A stretch of 64,000 nt of DNA, from NCBI RefSeq assembly GCF_016107395.1, contig NZ_JAAIKO010000031.1, forward strand, positions 33,966 through 97,965, in the 5' to 3' direction. The translations under genes were made by a program, and so were the position numbers. Each line of letters starts with the position of its first letter. The stretch's first letter is position 1. The notes beneath the pieces were generated by a model, which ran no database searches, was not told the origin of the DNA, and worked only from the letters and a program-made list of their open reading frames with translations. This document shows positions 16,844 through 25,877 of this stretch, in pieces. The DNA is from Streptomyces fildesensis. GTDB lineage: Bacteria > Actinomycetota > Actinomycetes > Streptomycetales > Streptomycetaceae.

Positions 16844-19105
16844 ATGCCTCACAAGCGATCGGGCGGGGGTCTCTCGACGGCCCAGCAGGCCGCCAAGTTC
16901 CTCGGTGTCAGTGTCCTGTCCGGAGTGGTACTGGCAGGAATCGCCCTGCCGGCCGCCGGCGCCCTCGGCCTGTCGGCGAAGGGCACCGCCTCAGGGTTCC
17001 AGGACCTGCCCGGTGAGCTGAAGCGCCCTCCGCTCAGCCAGGCCTCGAAGATCCTCGACGCCAACGGCGGACTGATCGCGACCGTCTACTCGCGCGACCG
17101 CACCGTCATCCCGATCCAGCAGATGAGCCCGAACATACTGAAGGCCATCGTCGCGATCGAGGACGCCCGCTACTTCGAGCACGGGGCGATCGACCTCAAG
17201 GGCATCCTGCGCGCGCTCAACAAGAACGCGCAGGACGGCGGCGTCTCCGAGGGCGCCTCCACCCTCACCCAGCAGTACGTGAAGAACGTCTTCATCGAGC
17301 AGGCCGGCGACGACCCGGACAAGGTCGCGCAGGCGGTCCAGCAGACCGTCGGCCGCAAGATCAAGGAAATGAAGTACGCGATCCAGGTCGAGAAGGAACT
17401 CGGCAAGCAGCAGATCCTGGAGAACTACCTCAACATCACGTTCTTCGGCGAGCAGGCCTACGGCGTCGAGGCAGCGGCCAAGCGGTACTTCAGCAAGCAC
17501 GCCAAGGACCTGACCGTCGGCGAGGCCGCGATGCTGGCCGGCATCGTCCAGTCGCCCAGCCGCTTCGACCCGGTCAACGACGAGCAGGAATCGATCAAGC
17601 GCCGCAATCTCGTACTGCAGCGGATGGCCGACCTGAAGGACATCACCCAGGCCCAGGCCGACGCCACGAAGAAGCTGCCGCTCGGCCTCAAGATCAGCAA
17701 GCCGAAGAACGGCTGCATCACCGCCGTGAACGGCGCCGGCTTCTTCTGCGACTACGTCCGCAACACGTTCCTGCAGAACGCGGCCTTCGGCAAGACGAAG
17801 GAAGCCCGCGCGAAGCGCTGGCGCCAGGGCGGCCTGACGATCAAGACGACGCTGGACCCGCAGGCGCAGGCGTCGACTCAGAACGGCATCGCCAAGCACG
17901 TCTACAAGGACGACCCGATCGCCGCCGCCGTCACCCTCGTCGAACCGGGTACGGGCAAGATCCGGGCCATGGCACAGTCCCGGCCGTACGGCTTCGGCAA
18001 GAACGAGACGCAGATCAACCTCTCGGTCGACCGGAACATGGGCGGCGGGGCCGGGTACCAGCCGGGCTCCACCATGAAGCCCTTCACCGCGGCAGCCGCC
18101 CTGGAGAACGGCTACCTGCCGGCGCAGCAGTATCCGGCGCCGTACGAGATGCCCTTCCCGGACGTCACCGACTGCGCCAACAACAACTACACCGACCACT
18201 CGCCGGTCCACAACGAGGACGAGAAGGAGAAGGGGCCGTACGCGATGCCCGAGGCGCTCCGGAAGTCCATCAACACCTACTTCGTCTCCCTCGAGGCCGA
18301 GGTCGGCCTCTGCAACGTGACGAAGATGATGAACAACCTGGGTATGACCAAGGCCGCCGGTGGCACGAACTGGAAGCTGGGCGCCTCCTTCACCCTCGGG
18401 TCCAACGAGGCCTCACCGCTCAACATGGCCGCCGCGTACGCCGCCTTCGCCGCTCGTGGCACGTACTGCGTGCCCCTGGCGATCGAGTCGGCGACGGACA
18501 CCACGGGCAAGCCGGTCCCCGTGCCGAAGGCGAACTGCTCGCAGGCCATGTCGGAGACGACGGCCGACACCATCAACACCATGCTCAAGGGCGTGGTCGA
18601 CGACGGTACGGGCGCCAAGGCGGGCCTTGAGGACCGTGCCACCGCGGGTAAGACCGGTACCACCAACGACCGGTACGCCGCCTGGTTCGTCGGTTACACG
18701 CCCAACATGGCGGCCGCCGTCTGGATCGGCGACCCGCGGCACGCGGTGAAGATGTACAACATCACCTTCGGCGGCCAGACCTACGACAAGGTGTACGGCG
18801 CGGACGGCCCGGCACCCATCTGGAAGGACTCTGTCAGCGGGGCCCTGGAGGGCAAGCCGGTCGAGTCGTTCAACGAGGTGCCGCTCAACATTCCGGAGAA
18901 GCCGACCGGTACTCCCCCGCCCAACCCCGGCAACCCGCCCAACCCCGGCAACCCGGGCAAGCCCGGCCACACCACCGGCGCCACGACCGCCGGCACCGGC
19001 AAGCCGCCGGCCAGTCCGAACCCCTTCCCCTCGTTCACCATCCCGCCGGGCATCATCGGCGGCGGGAACGGGCACTCGGGCGGCGGGACGGGCGGCAACC
19101 GCTGA
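16844..19105 (+). CDS. Bifunctional class A penicillin-binding protein
   Basis: A 753-aa peptidoglycan synthase anchored by one N-terminal helix (about 19-45). A GT51 glycosyltransferase domain (about 65-245) has the catalytic IEDARYFEHGAIDLKG and the GASTLTQQYVKN motif. A transpeptidase domain follows with S409 in STMK, SIN at 475-477 and KTG at 603-605, all canonical. After 690 comes a Pro/Gly/Asn/Thr-rich extracellular tail. It lacks PASTA domains. By position beside wblA and the ArsA pair it corresponds to mycobacterial PonA2. No Shine-Dalgarno precedes the ATG, but a -10 box does, so the transcript is probably leaderless. Confidence 0.95.
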   Translation: MPHKRSGGGLSTAQQAAKFLGVSVLSGVVLAGIALPAAGALGLSAKGTASGFQDLPGELKRPPLSQASKILDANGGLIATVYSRDRTVIPIQQMSPNILKAIVAIEDARYFEHGAIDLKGILRALNKNAQDGGVSEGASTLTQQYVKNVFIEQAGDDPDKVAQAVQQTVGRKIKEMKYAIQVEKELGKQQILENYLNITFFGEQAYGVEAAAKRYFSKHAKDLTVGEAAMLAGIVQSPSRFDPVNDEQESIKRRNLVLQRMADLKDITQAQADATKKLPLGLKISKPKNGCITAVNGAGFFCDYVRNTFLQNAAFGKTKEARAKRWRQGGLTIKTTLDPQAQASTQNGIAKHVYKDDPIAAAVTLVEPGTGKIRAMAQSRPYGFGKNETQINLSVDRNMGGGAGYQPGSTMKPFTAAAALENGYLPAQQYPAPYEMPFPDVTDCANNNYTDHSPVHNEDEKEKGPYAMPEALRKSINTYFVSLEAEVGLCNVTKMMNNLGMTKAAGGTNWKLGASFTLGSNEASPLNMAAAYAAFAARGTYCVPLAIESATDTTGKPVPVPKANCSQAMSETTADTINTMLKGVVDDGTGAKAGLEDRATAGKTGTTNDRYAAWFVGYTPNMAAAVWIGDPRHAVKMYNITFGGQTYDKVYGADGPAPIWKDSVSGALEGKPVESFNEVPLNIPEKPTGTPPPNPGNPPNPGNPGKPGHTTGATTAGTGKPPASPNPFPSFTIPPGIIGGGNGHSGGGTGGNR

Positions 19106-19150
19106 CGGCGGGGGCCCGGAACGACTGCGATCGGAACGGCTGGAACGGCT

Positions 19151-19187
19151 GAGGGGCGCCACCCGGAATCTTCGGGTGGCGCCCCTC
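19151..19187. terminator. Bidirectional terminator PBP / yqeY
   Basis: A perfect 15-bp stem (arms GAGGGGCGCCACCCG and CGGGTGGCGCCCCTC) with a 7-base loop lies between the two convergent genes. Confidence 0.88.
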
Positions 19188-19216
19188 ACGCGTGCGATCG
19201 TGCGATACCGGGTGGA

Positions 19217-19684
19217 TCAGCCCGCGAGCTGCTTCTTCACCTCGGCCGCGACGCGGCCGCCCTCGGCGAGACCGGCGACCTTCGGGTTCACGATCTTCAT
19301 GATCGCGCCCATGGCGCGCGGGCCCTCGGCGCCGGCCGCCTTCGCCTCGGCCACGGCGGCGGTGACGATCCCGACCAGCTCCTCGTCCGACAGCTGCTTC
19401 GGCAGGTACGCGTCGAGCACCTCCCCCTCGGCCAGCTCGCGCTCGGCCGAGGCGGGACGGTTGCCCAGGGCGAAGGCTTCGGCCGCCTCGCGGCGCTTCT
19501 TCGCCTCACCGGCGATCACCTTGAGCACCTCGTCGTCGGAGAGTTCACGGGCGGTCGTGCCCGCGACCTCCTTCTTGGTGATCGCGGTCAGCGTGAGGCG
19601 GAGCGTGGCGGAGCGAAGTTCGTCGCGGCCCTTCATGGCCGCGATGAGGTCGTCGTGCAGTCGCTGTTTGAGCGTGGTGGTCAT
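19217..19684 (-). CDS. GatB/YqeY domain protein
   Basis: A 155-aa protein of the YqeY family, which resembles the tRNA-binding tail of the GatB amidotransferase subunit. The typical segments are present: LKQRLHDDLIAAMKGRDELR, LRLTLTAI, the Glu/Lys helix, YLPKQLSDEEL and GAIMKIVNPKVAG. Its role is not firmly known; a tRNA-linked function is inferred from the fold. The ATG at 19684 is the start of homology. No good ribosome-binding site is seen, and a GAGACT hexamer 7 bases upstream could be a -10 box. A longer frame upstream is read through the repeat array and is not believable. Confidence 0.92.
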   Translation of the reverse strand: MTTTLKQRLHDDLIAAMKGRDELRSATLRLTLTAITKKEVAGTTARELSDDEVLKVIAGEAKKRREAAEAFALGNRPASAERELAEGEVLDAYLPKQLSDEELVGIVTAAVAEAKAAGAEGPRAMGAIMKIVNPKVAGLAEGGRVAAEVKKQLAG

Positions 19685-19742
19685 GCCGTCGAGTCTCGCA
19701 CCCGCAGGGCGGTGCTGCCGCCCATTAACGCCTGCGTCCAGG

Positions 19743-19911
19743 GTCCCGTCGGCGTTCCGTCGGGTCCTGTCGACGTCCCGTCGGGTCCCGTCCGCGTCCT
19801 GTCCGGGTCCCGTCCGCGTCCCGTCCGCGTCCCGTCCGCCTCCCATCCGCCTCCCATCCGCGTCCCGCCCAGGTCCCGTCCAGGTCCCGGAGGTGTCCCG
19901 GACCGGTCCCG
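19743..19911. repeat. Degenerate ~11-bp tandem repeat array
   Basis: About 15 units resembling GTCCCGTCCGC follow one another with a 10-11-bp period, for example three exact copies from about 19806 and then CTCCCATCCGC twice. The array separates the divergent yqeY and ATP-grasp genes. The period equals one helical turn, so a protein could bind all units on one face. Confidence 0.8.
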
Positions 19912-20001
19912 CGCGCCGGAACACCAAGCGCCCCATGGCATCCTGTTCGGTCACAGCTCTGCCGGACGGATCGGCGGACGTCCGGGGGGCAAGGGGACCA
20001 G

Positions 20002-20939
20002 ATGAGGCTCTGTTTCCTCGTCGAGGAGCACTACCGTCACGACGGCATGCCTCTCGACGTGGTCAGGCAACTGGGCGCCTGGGGACACCAGGTGGACGTC
20101 ATCCGCCCCGGCGGTTCTCTCATCCGGCTGTCCGAGTTCTCCGAACTGTCCGGGCTCTCCGCCGCGGTGCAGTCGGGCGCGCACGATGCCTGGGTGCTCA
20201 AGACCGTCTCCGGCGGCCCCGGCCTGACCCTCCTCGAAGGCGCGGCGGCACTCGGCCTGACCACGGTCAACGACGCCCGCGCGATCCGGGCGGTCCGCGA
20301 CAAGGCACTCACCGCGCTCGTCGCGCAGCAGCACGGTCTGCCGATGCCGGTGACGTACGCGGCCGCCAGGGCCGAACTGTTCGCGGAGGTCCCCGAGGAG
20401 CACTTCCCGCTGGTCGTGAAGCCCGCGGCGGGCAGCTCGGGGCGCGGGGTGCGGCTGGTGCACACGCCGGACCAGCTCACGGGGTCCGGCGACAGCGGCG
20501 AAGCGGCCTCCGGTCCCGGCCCGGGCCCCGGTCCTGAGGACGGTGGTCTGCTCATAGCCCAGCCGTACGTGCCCAACTCCGGGACGGACCTGAAGGTGTA
20601 CTGCGTCGGCGGTGAGGCGTTCGCGACCGTACGGGCCTCGCCGCTGCGCCCGGAACTCGCCGTGGACGAACGGCTCGTGCCGCTCCCCCGCGAGGTGGCG
20701 GGGCTGGCGGCCGAGATCGGTGCCGTCTTCGGCCTGGACCTGTACGGGATCGACGTGCTGCTCGGGCCGGACGGCCCGGTCGTCGTCGACATCAACGACT
20801 TCCCGAGCTTCCGCAAGGTTCCCGACGCCGTCGCCCGGGTGGCGCGGGCCGTGCTCGACCTGGCCAGGACGGGCGGAGCGGGCGGGCACGCCGGACTCAC
20901 TCCCCAGGCCGCGGCCTTCGTCCCCGCACAGGCCGGCAC

Positions 20940-20943
<4 letters not shown>
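20002..20943 (+). CDS. ATP-grasp protein 1 (RimK-like fold)
   Basis: A 313-aa ATP-grasp enzyme of unknown substrate. The N-terminal domain (1-95, starting MRLCFLVEEH) is followed by the ATP-binding part with FPLVVKPAAGSSGRGVRLV (about 135-153) and IAQPYVPNSGTDLKVYCVGG. The metal site is GPVVVDINDFPSF (about 256-268). It should ligate a carboxylate to an amine or thiol through an acyl-phosphate. A Gly/Pro-rich insertion at about 165-180 is lineage-specific. The ATG follows GGGGCAAGGGGACCAG. Its stop overlaps the next ATP-grasp gene by ATGA. The pair is distantly similar and probably arose by duplication. Confidence 0.85.
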
Positions 20944-21878
<935 letters not shown>

Positions 21879-22799
21879 CGGTAGTCGGCGCGGCGTGCGT
21901 GGCCTATGCCACGGCAATCGAACCGCAGGCCTTCCGGCTGCGCCGCGTCGAGGTCCCGGTGCTGCCCGCCGGGATGCGGCCGATCCGGATCCTGCAGGTC
22001 TCCGACATCCACATGGTTTCCGGCCAGAACAGGAAGCGCCGCTGGCTGCAGTCCCTGGCGGGGCTGCGCCCGGATCTCGTCGTCAACACCGGTGACAACC
22101 TCTCCGACCCGGAGGGCGTCCCCGAGGTCCTGGACGCGCTCGGCCCGCTGATGGATTTCCCCGGCGCCTACGTCTTCGGCTCGAACGACTACTACGGGCC
22201 CCGGTTCCGCAACCCGGCCCGCTACCTCATCGAGAAGTCCCGCAGCCAGCACGGGCTCAACGGCAAGACGGACCCGGTCACCAATGTGGTCCGCAACCCG
22301 TGGGGCGATCTGCGCGACGCGTTCGACGCCGCCGGCTGGATCGGCCTCAGCAACACCCGCGGCCACCTCAAGCTCGACGACGGCATCGAGATCGCCCTCA
22401 CCGGCCTCGACGACCCGCACATCAAGCGCGACCGCTACGCGGCCGTCGCCGGCGGCCCCGACCCGGCCGCGGACCTCAGCCTCGCCATCGTCCATGCCCC
22501 GTACCTGCGGGTCCTGGACGCCTTCGCGGCCGACCGCTACCCGCTGATCCTCGCCGGCCACACCCACGGCGGCCAGCTCTGCATCCCCTTCTACGGCGCC
22601 CTCGTCACCAACTGCGACCTGGACACCAAGCGCGTGAAGGGCCTGTCCGCCCACACCGCGGCCGGCGAGCGCTCCTACCTCCACGTCTCCGCGGGCTGCG
22701 GCGCCAACCGCTACACCCCGATCCGCTTCGCCTGCCCTCCGGAGGCGACACTCCTCACGCTGACCGCCCGGAAGGCGGGCCGCCCCGTACGGTGAGGCG

Positions 22800-23492
22800 A
22801 TGTCCGAGCCGGCGCTCCGTCGTCCTTACGTCGCACTCTGCCGCGCCCTCATCGCCGCGGCCGCCGTCACCGGCATCACCATCGAGTGCGTGCACACCGA
22901 CCCGCTGCGCGTCTTCACCTTCTTCACCATCCTGACGAACGCCGCCATCGCGATCACCTTCGCCTGGTCCGCGCACCGCGCCACGACCGGCCGCCCGCCG
23001 CTGTCCCCGCGCATCACCGGCGCGGTCCTGCTCTGCATCGTGATCACCGGTCTCGTCTACCACCTCGTGCTGGCCAACGAGTCCAGCGGCTTCTCCGAGG
23101 CGGAGAACCTCGCCCAGCGCACCGGCGACCTGATCCTCTCCAACCAGCTGCTGCACACCGTGACACCCGTCACAGTCACCCTCGACTGGCTCCTCCTCAC
23201 CACCCCGGCCCGCTTCCAGTGGCGCTACGCCTACCAGTGGCTCGCCCTCCCCCTCGCGTACGCCGCCTTCGCCCTCCTCCGCGGCCCCCTGATCGACCCC
23301 CCGAACCGCTACCCCTACCCCTTCCTCGACGTCGACCTGCACGGCTACCCCGCCGTCCTCCGCAACGCCGCCGTCCTCGCCCTCGCCTTCTCCGCCCTCG
23401 CCCTCCTCCTCATCACCCTCGACCGCACCCGCCCCCGCCTCCCCACCCAGGAAAACCGGATTTCGTCTCCGGCTTCCCGTCCGCTAAAGTAA
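22800..23492 (+). CDS. Pr6Pr-family membrane protein
   Basis: A 230-aa integral membrane protein with about six hydrophobic segments. Recognisable Pr6Pr features are the second helix FFTILTNAAIAITFAW, YHLVLA followed by a polar loop, LLHTVTPVTVTLDWLLL, WLALPLAYAAFALLRG and the loop YPYPFLDVDLHGYP. The family is uncharacterised and related to FAR-17a/AIG1 proteins. The ATG is preceded by GTGAGG. It starts 4 bases after the phosphoesterase stop and likely belongs to the same transcript. The basic tail is followed at once by tRNA-Pro. Confidence 0.88.
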   Translation: MSEPALRRPYVALCRALIAAAAVTGITIECVHTDPLRVFTFFTILTNAAIAITFAWSAHRATTGRPPLSPRITGAVLLCIVITGLVYHLVLANESSGFSEAENLAQRTGDLILSNQLLHTVTPVTVTLDWLLLTTPARFQWRYAYQWLALPLAYAAFALLRGPLIDPPNRYPYPFLDVDLHGYPAVLRNAAVLALAFSALALLLITLDRTRPRLPTQENRISSPASRPLK

Positions 23493-23504
23493 ATCTCGTT
23501 GCAC

Positions 23505-23578
<74 letters not shown>

Positions 23579-23599
23579 CTGGTGACATTGCAGTTCAGG

Positions 23600-23626
23600 G
23601 CCCTGATCATCATTGATGATCAGGGC
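23600..23626 (+). terminator. Terminator after tRNA-Pro
   Basis: A perfect 12-bp stem (GCCCTGATCATC / GATGATCAGGGC) with a 3-base loop. No long T-run follows. Confidence 0.8.
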
Positions 23627-23726
23627 TCTGACTCGTTTCCGGGGGCGGAAAAGGCCGGGCTCTTCGGTGATCTCTCACCTACAGTCGCTGCGGCGGGGGC
23701 AGCGGGATCGGTGCAGGGAGATTCTT

Positions 23727-24569
23727 GTGGGCAGGGTCGAGACGATCGCGGGAGCCATGGCGGCCGCGGTGGGGCATCTTGGGGTGCAGCGGGATCAGAC
23801 GCGGTTCCGGGTGGGGCTGGTGGACGGCTGGGGGATTCCCGCCGGGGCCTCGGTGCTGGAAGTCGGGTGCGGGCAGGGGGACATGACCGCGGTGCTCGCG
23901 GACGCGGTCGGGCCCGGCGGGCGGGTGGTCGGGGTGGACATCGCGGAGCCTTCGTACGGCAGTCCGGTCACGCTGGGCGAGTCGGCGGCGTTCCTGGCGG
24001 CCGGGCCGCTCGGGTCGCGGATCGACATCCGGTTCGGCGTCGATGTCCTCGACGAGGCGGTCTCGTTCCCGGACGACGCGTTCGACCACGTCGTGCTGTC
24101 GCACTGCTCCTGGTACTTCGCTTCCCTCGACCAGCTGCTCAGGACGCTGACGCGCGTCCGGCCGTGGGCGCGGCGGCTGTGTTTCTCGGAGTGGGATCTG
24201 CGTCCGCGGGGTGTGGAGCAGCTGCCGCATCTGCTCGCCGTGCTCGTGCAGGGCCATGTCGAGGCGGTCGGGGCGCGGGGCGAGGGGAACGTGCGGACGC
24301 CGTTCTCGCACGAGGCGCTGCTGCGGATTCTCGCGGAGGCCGGGTGGCGGGTGGCGTCCGAGCAGGACGTGGACACGACGGGTCTGCAGGACGCCGACTG
24401 GGAGGTGGACGCCGCGCGGCGGATGGCCGGCTCCGACGAGCGGTTCGCGGATCTGTCGCCGCTGGCGCGGGAGTTCCTCACCAGCCAGCTCGATGTGCTC
24501 GGCTCCCTCGCGAAGAGCAAGGGCAACGAGCCGCTGCCGTCGTACGCCCTCACCGCGGATCGCGCCTGA
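23727..24569 (+). CDS. Class I SAM-dependent methyltransferase
   Basis: A 280-aa methyltransferase. Motif I is VLEVGCGQGDMTAVLA (about 43-58), motif II VVGVDIAEPSYG, and the post-I strand VVLSHCSWYFASLDQLLRTL. The acceptor is unknown; methyltransferase 11/25-type proteins of this size act on small molecules. The GTG at 23727 with GGGAG six bases upstream is preferred over an ATG 38 codons earlier, which has poor context and would run over the tRNA terminator region. It is followed by the broken DUF6191 gene. Confidence 0.88.
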   Translation: MGRVETIAGAMAAAVGHLGVQRDQTRFRVGLVDGWGIPAGASVLEVGCGQGDMTAVLADAVGPGGRVVGVDIAEPSYGSPVTLGESAAFLAAGPLGSRIDIRFGVDVLDEAVSFPDDAFDHVVLSHCSWYFASLDQLLRTLTRVRPWARRLCFSEWDLRPRGVEQLPHLLAVLVQGHVEAVGARGEGNVRTPFSHEALLRILAEAGWRVASEQDVDTTGLQDADWEVDAARRMAGSDERFADLSPLAREFLTSQLDVLGSLAKSKGNEPLPSYALTADRA

Positions 24570-24613
24570 CGGGCTCTCGCCCCCCCGGGCTCCGGTGAGG
24601 GGTGCTCGGGGGC

Positions 24614-24933
24614 ATGGCCTTCATCTTCCTCATGACGCTGCCGGGTCTGGTGGTCCGCTGACGGTCGCCGCGTTCGTCGATCAGGCGATGCTGCGGGCCA
24701 GGCGGGCCGGGCGGGCCGGGATGCTGCCGTGGCGGGGGCCGGACGGCAGGGCCAGGTGGCGTCGACGGGGTTCGAGCTGTTGCACGCGACACTGTCGGCG
24801 GGCAAGCAGGAGGAGCTCAAGCAGCGCAGGACGTCGCCGGCGCTGCGCGACGAGGAGGGGGACGGGGCACCGCCCCCGGTCGCGGATCGATCCGGACGGC
24901 GGGACGGCCGTCCTCCGGATCCCGCCGGGCTAG
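24614..24933 (+). pseudogene. DUF6191-type small membrane protein, frameshifted
   Basis: Pieces of one protein are spread over three frames. MAFIFLMTLPGLVV starts at 24614 and meets TGA at 24659. PLTVAAFVDQAMLRARR continues in another frame from 24655. QGQVASTGFELLHATLSAG follows in a third frame. Finally RSRIDPDGGTAVLRIPPG ends at the TAG at 24931-24933. Together they give a normal DUF6191 layout as I remember it: one TM helix, the STGFxELHA core, RDEEGDGAPP and a short tail. The last shift lies at a run of five C. At least three indels make this a pseudogene unless they are sequencing errors. Confidence 0.7.
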
Positions 24934-25823
24934 GGCTGGGGCAGGTCCGGCGCGCGGGAAGCCCGCAGCGAGTACATCAGTGGCACGCGCGGGGTGCCCG
25001 GCGGATGCCGGTAGAAGCCGTCGCCCCTCCCGGAGGATCCCTGCCCGTCGCGTTCGAGCGTCCCGAAGCGCTGGAAGAGCGTCGCGTCATGCTCGTGCAG
25101 GAACTCCAGCCGGAGCCCGGTGGCGGCGATCGCGGTGACGACGTCGCCGAGGGTGTGCGCCCACTCCACCGTGCGGTTGTTCACCGTCGGGGCGTCGAAG
25201 TCCGCGTAGGTGCCCGGGGCTTCGTCGACCCAGGCGTCGCGAGTGAAGTAGTCGTGGGCGATCCGGGAGCCCGATTCGTCGTCGAGGGCGTCCGTCAGCG
25301 GGTGGAACTCGGCGAGGTACAGGAAGCCGCCCGGCGCGACGAGGGACGCGGCGGTCTCGGCCCAGCGGACGATGTCGGGGAGCCGGCACAGGGCGCCGGT
25401 GCCGGTGTAGACGATGTCGTAGGAGGAGTCGGGGACGGCCTCGGCCGCGTCGTACACGTCGGCGGCGACGAAGGACGCCCGGTCGGGCGGGAGCCCCAGG
25501 TCGGCGGCCAGCTCGCGGGCGGCGTCGACGGCGGGCTCGGAGAAGTCCAGGCCGACGACCCGGGAGGCGCCGCGGAGCGCCCAGGAGAGGGTGTCGAGGC
25601 CGAGGCGGCACTGCAGGTGCAGCAGCGACTTCCCGGTGACCGATCCCACCTCCGCCGCCTCGAAGGGGCGGATCACGTCCTGGCCGGCCCGGAAGGTGTC
25701 CGGATCGTAGGACTCGCTCGCCGTGTGGATCGGAACGCTTCCCCTACCTCCGGCTGGGGAGACCCCAACGTCCCACCTGGCGCGATCGGTCTCCCGCCGG
25801 TCCGCCGGGGTCCTCGTGTACAT
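24930..25823 (-). CDS. Class I SAM-dependent methyltransferase
   Basis: A 297-aa methyltransferase with motif I LLHLQCRLGLDTLSWA, VVGLDFSEPAVDAAREL, the D-loop FVAADVYDA and the post-motif YDIVYTGTGALCRLPD. The N-terminus RARWD...VPIHTASESYD is the family start, but an in-frame segment VGVSPAGGRGS splits it. The DNA of this segment contains a hairpin (25740-25760). The usual E/HCxFG of motif I reads CRLG. The frame is open far upstream of 25823 on the same strand, but homology begins at the ATG MYTRTPADRRE, which lacks a Shine-Dalgarno. A TATCGT 8 bases upstream may be a -10 box. The peptidase gene is divergent. Confidence 0.85.
   Translation of the reverse strand: MYTRTPADRRETDRARWDVGVSPAGGRGSVPIHTASESYDPDTFRAGQDVIRPFEAAEVGSVTGKSLLHLQCRLGLDTLSWALRGASRVVGLDFSEPAVDAARELAADLGLPPDRASFVAADVYDAAEAVPDSSYDIVYTGTGALCRLPDIVRWAETAASLVAPGGFLYLAEFHPLTDALDDESGSRIAHDYFTRDAWVDEAPGTYADFDAPTVNNRTVEWAHTLGDVVTAIAATGLRLEFLHEHDATLFQRFGTLERDGQGSSGRGDGFYRHPPGTPRVPLMYSLRASRAPDLPQP
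25740..25760. repeat. Short hairpin element inside the methyltransferase gene
   Basis: TCCCC and GGGGA arms enclose a second small stem (ACCTCCGGCT). It lies in the 33-base in-frame insertion near the N-terminus of the methyltransferase and resembles the intergenic palindrome at 65-80 in style. Confidence 0.45.
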
Positions 25824-25877
25824 GGGGAGTGACGATAGTCGGGGTGAAGGCGGCCGGCCATCGGGTTTGATGGAGGC

